A DNA stretch of 64,000 nt from the NCBI GenBank assembly GCA_023935145.1, contig CM043700.1, forward strand, positions 67,373,120 to 67,437,119, given 5' to 3'. The notes beneath the pieces are model-generated. The model was not told the origin of the DNA, searched no databases, and was given only the letters and a program-made list of their open reading frames with translations. Origin of the DNA: Bretschneidera sinensis. Taxonomy: Eukaryota > Streptophyta > Magnoliopsida > Brassicales > Akaniaceae. Positions within the stretch are counted from its first letter, which is position 1; the number at the start of each line of letters is the position of its first letter. This document shows, piece by piece, positions 23,402 through 34,526 of this stretch. Position numbers and translations under genes: made by a program.

Positions 23402-24859
23402 TTAGTTGTTGATGCCCCCAAGGTGTTGAGGTGGAATCTCACTTTGCTTTCTGCCACTCAGCTCTTTAGCCAATTTTCCCATTTGTACCTCTAAACTTTG
23501 GATGGCTTGTTCATGTTTTGCTATGATTTGCCTCAGTTTAGTCCGGAATTGCCTTTCATCTGCCATGAACCAATCTTGTGAAGTCCTTAGTTGTTGCTGC
23601 TGAGATGCAAATTGCCTCACAAGACTTTCGAGGTCGTTCTTCTTTGGTTCAGGAACAGATTGAGCTGCTGGTTGGAAGTTTCTTTGCTGCCCTTAACTGT
23701 TCTGATTGTTGCTCCACGAAAAATTTGGGTGATTCCGCCATCCAGGGTTATAGGTGTTTGCATATGGATTGTTCTTTGGTGGATAGTTGTTTGGTCCCAC
23801 AAAGTTTGCTTGCTCATGATCTGCAGATGAATACAAGGGACATGTATTAGTATTATGATCAAATTGGGAGCAAATAGCACATACCTGGAGTGGTGTAGCT
23901 TGTGGGTTAGGTAAGGTGTTCTAGGCAGCTATAGCTTTAACTAATAGGTCTAGTTTCCTCTCCACGGCAGCTATTTGAGGAGATGATCCTCCATTCAATT
24001 TTACCTCATACATACCCTTACTCTTGGTTACATGTCTACCTCGAGAGGAGAACTACTGGGTGTGTTCACTTAAGCTTTCGAAGAGCTCCATAGCTTCTTC
24101 GCTGCTTTTCTCCATCAACACTCCTCCACAACCTGAATCCGCAATATTTTTGTTAGTATCACTCAAACCTTCATAGAAAGCTTGTACCAGTTCGTCTTGA
24201 GGTAGGTTGTGGTGTGGGCATTTGAGTAGTAGCTTGTTGAAGTGTCCCTAGGTCTCGAAGAATAGATCTCCATCCTTTTGTTGGAAGGATTGAATTTTCT
24301 TCCTCATTTTCCTCGTCTTTTGGGCTGGGAAAAACTTCCTTAAGAATTTGCTAGCCAACTCCTCTCAAGTGTGAATAGAAACTGCAGGCAAAGAATTGTA
24401 CCATGGTTTAGCATTATCTTTTAAGGAAAAAGGGAAAAGAATTAACCTTATTCCTTCTTGGTCTAAGCCTCGGATGTGCTGGAATTTGCAAAGATTGAAG
24501 AACTCTCGAAGGTGCAAGTGTGGATCCTCAATAGGTGTACCCCTAAAATGAATCAGTGCACTAAGTATCTGTGGAGATATGTAGTAGTTTCCTTCTGCTT
24601 TAGGTTGATACGAAATGCATGATGGCTGATCGAGGTTCTGTGGGATGAAGGTTTGCTGCATCGGCCTCCGCTCAGGTGGTTGCTGATTATCGATCTGTTC
24701 CGCCATTGGTACTTCTTCCTTAATTCCTTCTTCTACCTCTTCCAAGTTGTCTCTAAGCCTTTGTCGAATAGTCCACTCAAGCTCGATATCAAGGGGAAAG
24801 AATGCCAGATGCTTGGATCGACGTCCGTGCATGAATCGGTGGCAGTCACGTAAGTGCAA
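23402..24859 (-). pseudogene. gag: Athila gag, broken by a few stops
   Basis: The N-terminal part has RTIRQRLRDN-like text (here WTIRQRLRDNLEEVEEG), PQNLDQPSCISYQPKAEGNY, then the gag core FRGTPIEDPHLHLREFFNLC and NAKPWYNSLPAVSIHT. The rest continues with FLRKFFPAQKT and ALMEKSS-like helices (24365 to 23890, with stops). A zinc-finger-like VCAICSQFDHNTNTCP lies near 23880. A Gln-rich coiled coil follows (QFASQQQQLRTSQDWFMADE). It pairs closely with the gag at 54270. Confidence 0.85.
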
Positions 24860-25115
24860 CAGTCAAACACTGCTGCTCGGGTAACTCTCTACCTCAATTG
24901 CGCTCGATCGAACAGGAGGGTGTGCTTGATCGCAAGTGGCATAGAAAGCTCTCCTGGAGTGCTTGAAACATAAAAATAAAAAGAATTTGATTAGGGTTTT
25001 AATGAAACAAGAATAAGATAAAGACAAAAAGTTAAAAATTTCTTGAGATAAGAATAGAATAGAACGAAAAAGAAATAACAATGCTTAAAATAATTCTAAA
25101 AAGAAATTTAAGTGC

Positions 25116-25135
25116 AATCCCTGGCAACGGCGCCA
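25116..25135 (-). promoter_or_regulatory. Primer binding site of the nested Athila element
   Basis: On the - strand TGGCGCCGTTGCCAGGGATT follows AGTTTT after the LTR end. The same site is TGGTGCCGTTGCCGGGG at 36444 and TGGCGCCGTTGCCGGAG at 53955. This type is known for Athila (from memory, assigned to tRNA-Asp). Confidence 0.85.
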
Positions 25136-25141
25136 AAAACT

Positions 25142-26379
25142 TGTTGGACGATTATCTACTTAAATAAATACGTAAATAATCGTACTTGTTTTACTTACAA
25201 GTGCACAAGGTCAATGGTAGCATAGTGTACAAGTGCGAGATCATTTCCACAGGGATTGGTCAATTTCGATTTAGAATTAGTTTCTTCAAAGTAAAAAGAT
25301 AAATAACTATTAAATGTGAGTTAATAATAATGAGAACATAGGACTACAATATCCACCACTAAGTAAGGTGCCAATGCTCTAGCCTTATTATGAATATTTA
25401 ATGGTTGCCAACCTAAGGGCTTGGTCCACACCTTAGGCTATAGATCTCCCTATGCAATGAGTTAGGCATGGTGTATACTCTAAGTCTTTTATCTCTTAAG
25501 GGATTCAACATGGGTGTCTACTGATTTGTTCCTTAAGAGAGCATCAGAGCTGTGGAGATCGGCAACCACACGGGACCTAGGGCTTGGTCCGCTCCCGATT
25601 TCCCGTGTTGATTAACCTGAGAATCCGGTGTGATCTCTTGTTACTATTGTCGAACCCAGGAGTCGGTCATCCAAATTGATTCAACTAACTAATCTATACC
25701 ACATGTATACGTTGATCAGACACACACATATTAGGAATTTAAATACAAGCAGATATTAATAAAGTTAAACATTCTAACATGGCTATAGGCAAAGGTAATC
25801 AATGAATAAATATGTGGAAAACCATAACTAGGGCTTCAATCGAGCCCTATAAGAGTTTAGTTACACATGCTAGTTAAACTAAACATTCTAACCATAATGA
25901 AACAAAAACAGAAAAATAAAACCCGAAGAAGACTTGGGAGATAAGTCGTCAATTCCTCTCTCCTAAGCTTGCAACTTCAAGTCTAAAACAAAAGGTATAG
26001 TTTATGTGTTTTAAAAGGCTATATATAGGGCTCTCAGGGTGTCCTAAAACCCTAATTTCCTATTTGAGATCCAGAGACTTCTTTCCATATCTGGCTCTGC
26101 CGCCTCTGGAGTGTTTGCACTCGATCGTATGCGGTCTGCGCTTGAGTGCATGTGTGCGCTCGAGCCTTCTACAAGTGCACTCGTGTGCTTGTGCGCTCGA
26201 TAACAAGGGAGGCAGAACTTGACTTTTACTCCTAAAAGCTCCAAAATATCATCTTTTTTTGTGAAAGCCTTGTGGAAAATACATAAAACACGAAAATGAG
26301 AATCAACTAAAATAGATAAATAAAGACCCTAACAAGCATAAATTAAGGGGCTTAAATATGACTTTTTAAGCACTTATCA
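25142..26379 (-). repeat. 5' LTR of the nested Athila element
   Basis: It pairs with 16677-17958. The CG-rich palindrome cluster is at 26120-26205, and another cluster lies downstream in the leader at 24895-24945, just ahead of gag. The Ogre polyprotein linker resumes directly after 26379. Confidence 0.92.
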
Positions 26380-26528
26380 CTAACCTCGATGCTGACAATC
26401 CAAAAAGTGGAATAAGAGATTAAGAGAGAGCAAAAACAGAGAAAGATGAATGGAATGAAGAGGAAGAAGACTCGATGTTGACATAACTTAAGAAAACACA
26501 TGCCAACATTTCCATTTGGGGGTTACTT

Positions 26529-27260
26529 ATGTCCTCGAAGAAACATCGGCAGATCATACTGGATCATTTAGGTGAAGTTGACATTCCCACAAGAACTTCA
26601 CTTAACAACCTTTTGGCACTACTTGACGTATCGAAAAAAGGGAGCCCAAATATGAATTTGGGTGATAAGGATATCCCACCATGCAGGAGAACTCATAATA
26701 GTGCATTGTATCTGATAGTAGAATTTCGAGAGAAAAAGATGCCTATAGTGTTGGTAGATAATGGGTCAGCTTTGAATGTTTTGCCTCTGCGGACAGCTCG
26801 AATCTTAGGGCTTGAGCCATATAATTTCCAACCAAGTAGTCAAACAGTCTGAGCCTATGATAATACAAAGTGTATGATAGTCGGGATAGTGAGCTTAAGG
26901 TGCAACTTGGGTATGGATGATATAGTGATTTACTTTCATGTCATAGACATCATTGCCTCCTTTAATATGCTATTGGGCATGCTATAGCTCCACAGCTTAG
27001 GGACAGTACCTTCTACCTACCATCAGAAGGTAAAATACAGAACTAGGAGTCAAGTCATAACCTTGTGCAGGGATGAAGTTGGTATTGCCCTAGTGTTCGG
27101 TATTCAAGAAGAAGAAAATGAGCTATATGGCTTTACTTTCGAGGAAGTGGTGGTGATTGACACTATAGAGGCCAACCTTTGCATTAACCCGACAATGTTT
27201 CATATAATGAAAGGGATGAGCTACTTCTCAGGGGCATGTCTGGGTAAATATAGGTAAGGA
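26529..27260 (+). pseudogene. pol: Ogre protease region
   Basis: The frame starts SSKKHRQIILDHLGEVDIPT, the helical segment that precedes protease in Tat polyproteins. The active site reads VLVDNGSALNVLPLRTA (GAT codon near 26757), the Asp-Asn-Gly-Ser form I associate with Ogre/Tat. It continues through ILGLEPYNFQ, a stop, then RCNLGMDDIVIYFHVIDI and TLCRDE at 27063. One or two stops break it. Protease would cut the polyprotein into mature enzymes. Confidence 0.82.
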
Positions 27261-29010
27261 GTGAAAGGATTCCCGGACTTCAAACAATAGTTTGGGAGGC
27301 GAGGCTTAGGTTATGAACCTAGTAACAGCAATAAGAAAACAAGGGGCAACTCTCGTTTAACTCTAAATAGGTACTTTGTGAAGGAAGATGAAGATTTCCC
27401 TTATTGTGACCTTGAGATACGGATGGACAAGAGAACTCAGAAAAGGCAACAAGGATTTGAAATTTTCTACAATCTTGAGTTTTCTGAGAAAAAAGAATCA
27501 ATAAGGAACAAATAAGCATCGCAGACAAGTGATTAGATCGAGAACCTAAAAGATGAAGTCATGGGTATTCTGATGATGAGAGAAGGCCATGTGAGTAGTT
27601 TCGATCTAAGTGTGTTGATTAAGTCGGTTGACAATTGCACCAACAGTAGTTAAGGACCTAGACAAGCAGCTTTTTCTTTTTCTCTTTGTAACTGAGTCCA
27701 GGGTAAGCAGGGAAATGATTTTCGGTGATGTACTCGCCAAAAAACTGAATGAAATGTTGAATGATTTTTAGTACTTTAAGTCTTCTTTATGTAATGGGAA
27801 AACCCTAAGTGAAATTAGCCAAGAATTCCCTTCATCAAAGGAGATTGTTGAGCTAGTTAAAAATGAAAAAGAAAGCATAGCCTAACCTAAAATGGAAGAA
27901 ACTCGAGTCATTAATCTATGCACTTATGAAAATCCACAAGAAATTCACATTGGCTCAACTTTATCTAAAAAGAAAGTGAAAATTTAATAAAACTTTTGCA
28001 TGAGTACAAAGATATATTTGCTTGGTCATATAAGGATATACCTGGTATCGATCCAAAGATTATACAACATAAACCCATATGCTAAGCCAGTCAAGCAGAA
28101 GTTGAGAAGAATGCGAGCCGATTTGGTGGTTAAGATCAAATAAGAGATCCTCAAACAGTTGCAAGCCAATTTCTTAATGATTTTAAAGTACCCTCAGTGG
28201 GTAGCGAATGTGCTATCAATTCCAAAGAAATATGAAAAAGCCATGTGTGGATTATAATGACCTAAATCGGGCCAGCCCTAAAGACGACTTCCCTTTACCT
28301 CACATAGATACCCTTGTAGATAATACTACTGACAATGCCCTTTTGTCATTCATGGATGGCTACTCTAGGTATAATAATATTCTCATAGCTCATGAAGATA
28401 GGGAAAATACTACCTTCACTACTCAGTAGGGTACCTTTTGCTATAGAGTCATGCTATTCAGACTCAAAAACGCTGGGACAACTTATTGAAGGATGGATAC
28501 CACCTTGTTGCATGATATGATCCATAAAGAAGTGGAGGTATATGTAGATGATATGATCATTAAGTCTTAAAACAAAGAAGGACATTGGAATGCCATCTGA
28601 AAGTTCTTTGACAAAATTCAGAAGTACAAGCTATATTTGAATCCTAAAAAGTGTGCTTTTGGAGTCATCACCAGTAATCTCTTGGGTTTCATGGTTAGTT
28701 AAAGAGGGATTGAGGTAGACCCGAAGAAGGTGACAGCAATTCTAGAAATGTTAGCACCGAAAACATAGAAAGAAGTTAGAGAATTTTTGGAAAGACTTCA
28801 GTATATCAGCAGATTTATTGCCAAGCTTACCCATACATGTGAGCCCATATTCAAGCTGCTTAGAAAAGACCAACTAGTGAGATGGAATGAACAGTGTCAG
28901 GAAGCCTTCGAGAAGATCAAATACTATCACAAGAACCCCCTAGTGTTGATCCCACCTAAGCATGGTGCTCCACTTTTGTTGTACCTATCTATCACTAACA
29001 CCTCTATGGG
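27261..29010 (+). pseudogene. pol: Ogre reverse transcriptase with N-terminal linker
   Basis: The stretch to about 28000 is a decayed linker. RT motifs then follow: KKPCVDYNDLNRASPKDDF, LPHIDTLVDNT, SFMDGYSRYNNILIAHEDR, YRVMLFRLKNAGTTY and catalytic VYVDDMIIKS (YVDD at 28541-28552). After that come YKLYLNPKKCAFGV, VSRGIEVDP-like text, and the connection KEVREFLERLQYISRFIAKL. The catalytic aspartates are intact, but several stops (TAG at 28427, TAA at 28568) and frame changes interrupt it. Confidence 0.88.
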
Positions 29011-29760
29011 GCCATGTTAGCTCAAGAAGACAAAGACAAAAAAGAAAAGACCATTTACTATCTTAGCAAGAAACTCGTGGCTTATGAGTTGAAGTATTCT
29101 TGTGTAGAAAATACTTGTCTTGCTCTTGTTTGGGCCGCCAAAAAACTCTAGCATTATTTTCGATCATTTTTTGTTAAAGTAATCTCTCGTTTGGACCCAT
29201 TAAAGCATCTGTTTGAAGCCTCAGCCTTGAGTGGAAGGATCATCAAATGGATGATCATTCTCTCATAGTTTGGTCTTCTGTACGTGACCCAAAAGTCAGT
29301 TAAGGGGGGGATAATTTTTGATTTCTTGGCAAATTTTCGAAGAGGCAAAGAAGAGGTTAGAGAGTTCAATTTTTCGGATGAAGGAATTCTGGAAGTTGAA
29401 AACTGTGAGTGGAAGATGTGTTTCGATGGGGCAACTAATCAGAAAGGTTTTGGGATCGGAGCAGGGTTGGTCTCTCTAAAAGGAATCATTACTACCTTGT
29501 CAATTCGCCAGATTGTTGAGTCCACCAATAATGTGACTGAGTATGTGGCTTGCATTGCTGGTTTAGAAGCACTTGTTGATATTGGGGAAAAAGAGGTCAC
29601 AGTGTATGGATATTCCTCCTTAGTCATTTTTCCATCCCGAGAAGAGTGGAAAACTAAAGAAGAGATAATGAAACTTTATCAAAACCATCTTGAAAATCTG
29701 GTCCAGTGCTTCAACAACGTGTCCTTCGCTTACTTGCCTCGGGCCTAGAATCAGTTCGCC
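29011..29760 (+). pseudogene. pol: Ogre RNase H and second, archaeal-type RNase H
   Basis: The first RNase H is frameshifted near 29020 and shows LSKKLVAYELKYSCVENTC and SALSGRIIKWMI. The second domain (29395-29750) is clean for 110 residues: WKMCFDGATNQKGFGIGAGL, STNNVTEYVACIAGLEALVD, VYGYSSLVI, and ends FNNVSFAYLPRA. In relatives the last catalytic segment is VYGDSSLVI; here the Asp codon at 29611-29613 is TAT (Tyr), so this domain should be inactive. Two RNase H domains in a row are a known Tat trait. Confidence 0.88.
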
Positions 29761-31094
29761 GATGCATTGGCTATTCTAACTTCAATGTTGGAGATGCGTA
29801 AAAGGGTTGAGGCAATTCTAATAGTGGTCGAACAAAAGGATGAACCAGCCTATTGTTCAACCATCGAGATCCAAGCTCAGTCATTTGATGGTTTACCCTG
29901 GTATACTGATGTTTAGAATTTCCTAAAAAAGGAAGAATTCTTGACTAATAGTGAGAAAAGGGACAAACGGGCAATACAGTCATTGGCATCCTAGTTTGTC
30001 GTTTGTGGCGATCGAGAGACTATATAGGAGATCATTTGATGGGATCCAACTACTTTGTGTGGATTGCACATAAATGGAAGAATGTTAGCAAGAATTATCC
30101 TTCGTCTAGGTTATTATTGGATTAGCATGGAGATTGATTGTTGTAATTATATAAAGAAATGCCATAAGTGTCAGTTGCATGGAAACCTACAACATTTGCC
30201 GCTCCGAGAACTCTTCAGCATGACCTCACCTTGGCCTTTTGCTACTTAGGGGATAAATGCGATTGACAAAATATATCCCAAGGCTTCCAATGGTAACGAG
30301 TACATCCTTGTGGCAATTAACTATTTCACCAAATGGGTGAAAGCTGCCTTATTTTCCATCTTGAAGGTTAAGAATGTGGCAAAATTCATTAATCATAACA
30401 TCATATGTCGTTATAGAGTATCTTTTGATTTGATCTCAGAGAATGGCACAAACTTCCAAGGCGAGGTCACGAATTTACTCAATAAATACAAAATTGAATG
30501 CCACAAGTCCTCTCCTTACTGACCTCAGTCCAATGGGGCAGTAGAAGCGGCCAACAATAATGTCAATGGCATATTTGCCAAAATAGTAGAGACTTGTCAT
30601 GATTGGCATGAGAAACTACTTTTTGCATTATGGGGAATCGAACCTTAATAAAGTCTTCCATAGGTGCCACTCCTTACTTATTGGTATACGGTATGGAAGT
30701 AGTTCTTCCAATCAAGGTGGAAATTCTTTCACTAAGGACAGCCATAGAAAGTCAATTGGAAGAAGCGGATTAGATTCGGAGGCGATATGATGAGTTGGCT
30801 TTGATTGACGAAAAGCGATTAAAGGCTCTCCATCGCACCCAAGGGTATCAAAAAAGGGTTTCATAGGCTTTTAACAAGAAAGTAAAGAATTGGGGCATGA
30901 AGGAAGGAGATTATGTGGTAAAAGAACTCAGGTTACTAATCCACGATCCGAGGAGAAAGTTTAGACTAAACTGGGCAAGTCCGTATCTGGTTAAGAAGAT
31001 CCTATCCAAGGGAGACGTGCGTCTCATGGATATCGACGGTAACAAATTTGTTAAACCTATCAATCTGGATCATCTCAAGAAGTATTACTTGTGA
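29761..31094 (+). pseudogene. pol: Ogre integrase, catalytic residues changed
   Basis: The zinc-binding region at 30055-30190 includes LHINGRMLARIILRLGYYW and CCNYIKKCHKCQLHG. The core shows GINAIDKIYPKASNGNEYI, where the first Asp is Asn. The second segment reads DLISENGTNFQGEV, where Asp-Asn-Gly has become Glu-Asn-Gly. The Glu segment NGAVEAANN is intact. The C-terminal part (30897-31094) is open for 65 codons: MKEGDYVVKELRLL, FRLNWASPYLVKKI, LDHLKKYYL. Stops and frame changes lie at 30250, 30523 and about 30650-30890. Confidence 0.87.
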
Positions 31095-31570
31095 TCCTCT
31101 TTCTGTTTCCTCATTGTTACACCCCCACTCTATCTACCATTTTCTAAAAAAAATGAGCTCGCTAAGTTGAAAACCCGTAAAGGCGGCTTAGGCAAAAGTT
31201 AGAGCATTCTGCCAAACTAAAAACCCATAAGGGCGATTTAGGCAAAAAAGTAAGTCTCTCTATCTCGAACTACATGAAGATTTGATCCTTTTGTGGGTAT
31301 GTGGGCAACCACTTTAGTGCAACCGGAAACCCCTTCATTTTTTTGTGTTCTTGTAATTTTCCCACAAATACATCTCTTGTACAATTATCAAAAGATAATA
31401 AAATGAAATTTAAGTTTTGAATAAGATATGTTGAGCCAGTGAAAGAATTGAAATCTGATTTGATTTAATGGATTAAGGACTTAAGTTTTTGGGCATGCCA
31501 TTTCTTTTTCATTCTTCAAGGATTTTCTTACTACATAATGAAAATGTAAGTACGTGACATTATTTCAAAG
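31095..31570 (+). other. Ogre region after integrase, non-coding
   Basis: It contains a short direct repeat (AAAACCCGTAAAGGCGGCTTAGGCAAAA-like words near 31168 and 31220) and an AATAAAATGAAAT stretch near 31395 that could act as a polyadenylation signal. No ORF is visible. It separates integrase from the antisense ORF. Confidence 0.5.
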
Positions 31571-32760
31571 TCATACTGGACTCCCCATAATAGTGTGTTT
31601 TCTTTTCTTCCTTCCGAGATGCTTCCACTTAACCTTAGACCCATGCTGGATAGTTGTCAGAGACAATATGGTGAGAGAAAATTGAGTCACGGTGCACCTA
31701 GGCCAAGTACCTCTGATCCGCTTAATCAACCGTTCGCTTATTGGACAAGTATAATAGTCATGGTCAGGTGGTAAAACAGTTTGTGGCTGCCCATATTGCC
31801 TGAGAATCCGCACTGATGAATAATATGAGTAGTGGGTGTTACAAGCGAGCACCACACAACTTTTTTTAAAGGTTGATAAGGTAGCCACAATAATCTTCCA
31901 CTAGGGATATACTTGGCAGATTTGCAAAGTATTGGGTATTTGGAAGCAGTTGAGCTAGGCCCTTAGTGAATCTTGCTTAACCAAGAGTTTGCACTTCCAA
32001 AAATGTTTTGGCTCGTATTCAGTTTCAGAATTATTGGGAGGAGCTAATACAAATAGCTTGTCAAATAGCCAGATCTAAAGAGGAAAACCTCATATACCGT
32101 TTGATAGTTGAAAGGTGCCAATAAAACATAAAGTATTCACCTACAGTAATAAGGGGCTCCCGATAAGAAAAATGAACTCATATCGATAGAAGGCATCAAG
32201 GCCATTCAGAGTGGCGGCTAATACAGCACGCATCGGACATGATCCTTTTTGGATTGTTTAACCACGTTGAGTAGTGTTTTGTAGAACCCTTCATGAAAAA
32301 TGTGACAAAGAAGCAGAGGAATAGTATATCCCGATGATGGTTGGTAAGATCTTTTACTTCAGTTCCAAAAAGATCAGACGCTAAAGGAACTATGTCAAAG
32401 CAGTCGCCCAACAAGATAATTTCGACTCGGGCCTTGGTGATCCCAAACAACTCTATGGCAAGTTCAGTGTGATGATCCGTGTGTGGAGGAAAGAAAATTT
32501 TGTTGGATGACTTTCGATGGATGAGTGTGCAGAATTCCTCATAGGTTAGACATAGTTTATCAAGACCAAACCAAAAGACGTGGGTATCATAATCCCACCT
32601 TGCTGCAAGTGCCTTCGAGAAATCCTAGTCGATTTTAAGGCTCGTAAGTGAAAAAATTGTGTTGATGTGATAGTGAGAGAAATTGTAGAGCTCAATGCCT
32701 TTCATGTTGCCAGTCCAGTGTATCAACTGAGCTGAGATAAATTCCATTGCCATTTTTTTG
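31571..32760 (-). pseudogene. Antisense ORF of the Ogre element, plant-mobile-domain-like
   Basis: Read on the - strand from an ATG at about 32752, one frame runs for about 185 codons with a single TAG: it starts MAMEFISAQLIHWTGNMKG and contains AARWDYDTHVFWFGLDKLC followed by LTYEEFCTLI. The pattern of a Trp-Asp segment, then Phe-x-Phe-Gly, then Leu-Thr-x-Glu-Glu-Phe resembles plant mobile domain (PMD, DUF7745-like) proteins, which are common in plant genomes and in transposons. After 32196 the frame breaks, and at 31571-31888 it continues with RILRQYGQPQTVLPPDHDYY and ERLIKRIRGTWPRC, also PMD-like. The assignment rests on pattern memory only. Confidence 0.55.
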
Positions 32761-33189
32761 AAGTAGGAAAGAAAGATTGTAAACAAGTTGTGAAGCTTCC
32801 TTAAAAGAACTACTAGATGATGTGTACCAAATGAGAGGAAAGATTGGATTTAAATGCATGTTTTGAGTTAAATAAAATTAAATGGTCAAAGAATATGCCG
32901 CTAAAATCCAAATAGACTAGAGTGTACAAATTAATTACCACTTTCTAGGGCTTTGTAAAAGTTTGCCTTTAAAATTTTTTGAAAATAGCAAAAGCCTTAA
33001 ACTATTACGTGATCTCTTCACCAAAATTTTAAAGTGAAATGACATCTCTTGTACTCTTTGTTCTTTTTCTTTTTTCAAAACTTTATAAAGAAGAATCCTA
33101 AATGTCATAACTTAGCTCACACCCAAGTTCTTTTTCTGATTTATTAAATTTGAATGAAAAAACTCTGCATAACCAATAGGTAAAAGCCC

Positions 33190-34298
33190 ACACAGTAGGC
33201 ATAATCACAAAAAAGGCCCTCACAACGGGAAAAATCATTAACCAAAGTCCTCGTAGCAGGCAACCCAATGTGCTTCTCAGCAGGGAAACTAAAGTCCCTT
33301 TCAGTAGGTAACCCAATGTCCTTATCTGCAAGCAAACCAAAGTTCTCGTCAGCAAGCAACCCTAAGTCCTCATTAGTAGGCAAAATCACAAACCAAAGTC
33401 TTCGTGGCGGGCAACCCAATATCCTCATCAGCAGACAAACCAAAGTCCTCGTTAGCAGATAAATCTAAGTCCTCATTAGCATGCAAAATCATAAACTAGA
33501 GTCCTTGTAGCAGGCAACCCAATATCCTCATCAGTAGGCAAACCAAAGTGCTCGTCAACATGCAACCTAATGTCCTCATCAACAGGCAAACCAAAGTCCT
33601 CGTCAGCAGGCAAACCTAAGTCCTCATTAGCAAGCAAAATTACAAACCATAGTCCTCGTAGCAGGCAACCCAATGTCCTCATCAGCAGGCAAACCAAAGT
33701 GCTTGCTAGCATGCAACCCAATGTCCTCATCAACAGGCAAACCAAAGTCCTCTTCAGTAGGCAAACCTAAGTCCTCATTAGCAGGGAAACTCACAAACCA
33801 AAGCCCTCGTAGCAGGCAACCCAATTTCCTCATCAGCAGGAAAACCAAAGTCCTCTTTAGTAAGCAACCCAATGTCCTCATTAACAGGCAAACCAAAGTC
33901 CTCATCAGTAGGAAAACTTAAGTCTTCATTAGTAGGCAAATTCACAAACCAAAGTCCTTGTCAGCAGGTAAACCTAAGTCCTCATTAGCAGGCCAAATCA
34001 CAAACCAAAGTCATCATCGGTAAGTAAATCAAAATCCTCGTTAGTAAGCAAAATCACAAACTCAAAGCCCTCGTCAGTAGGCAAACTAAAGTCCTCGTTA
34101 ACAGGCAGACCTATGTTCTCATTAGCAGGCAAAATCAGAAACGCAAAGTCCTTATCAACAGGCAAACCTAAATCCTCATTAGCAGGCCAAATCATAAAAT
34201 CAAAGTCCTTGTTAGCAGGAAAAATCACAAACTCATACTCCTCGTCTGCAAGCACACCAAAGTCCTCGTTAGCAGGCCAATCAAAGTTCTCACAATAG
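33190..34298. repeat. 24-bp tandem array in the Ogre 3' region with a 150-bp higher-order period
   Basis: About 45 units of a 24-base word related to AACCAAAGTCCTCGTCAGCA plus GGCA. In the left two thirds about six units and a short AAAATCAC spacer form a higher-order unit; its first member recurs at about 33495, 33645 and 33797. Units diverge strongly to the right. Open frames on both strands (8-residue repeats such as GLPADEDF) are by-products of a period divisible by three. The array lies between the antisense ORF and the 3' LTR. Confidence 0.9.
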
Positions 34299-34511
34299 GC
34301 ACCAGTCAATCCAGAAGTATCGCATGAGTGAACAAACACTAGCTCTATAACTCCAAGTACGTATCATTCTTATAGGTGATCCTATGACACCAACATTGCC
34401 CAACAACACGTTTACTTTTATGCGCACATCGCATATTTGTTGTTCTAAAATTTTGAAATGAAACAACAATCACTCAAAACCTTTGGTTAAAACGTTCAAA
34501 TAAGCCCCAAT

Positions 34512-34526
34512 CAAAGGGGGACAAAC
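34512..34526 (+). promoter_or_regulatory. Polypurine tract of the Ogre element
   Basis: CAAAGGGGGACAAAC directly precedes the 3' LTR. It is the expected plus-strand primer and defines the LTR start at 34527 (TATAGACACCC, with the first G mutated to A). Confidence 0.8.

Larger units (their letters stand above)
16677..26379 (-). mobile_element. Athila lineage Ty3/gypsy retrotransposon, - strand, nested in Ogre
   Basis: Two LTRs of 1282 and 1238 bp enclose gag, protease, RT, RNase H and integrase in gypsy order on the - strand. The primer site next to the right LTR (TGGCGCCGTTGCC in - orientation) is typical for Athila. The left LTR is preceded by a polypurine tract AAGTTTGGGGGTG. The 3' region after integrase is long and non-coding; no envelope-like ORF is convincing. 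The flanking five bases (CACAC left, CTAAC right) match only partly. Total 9.7 kb. Confidence 0.92.

Noticed and set aside
16672..26384. Target duplication for the nested Athila element
   Set aside because: CACAC and CTAAC agree at only three of five positions, so I do not claim it.
33144..34339. Overlapping ORFs of 60-113 codons on both strands with 8-residue repeats
   Set aside because: They are produced by a 24-bp array whose period is divisible by three; units diverge and frames change.
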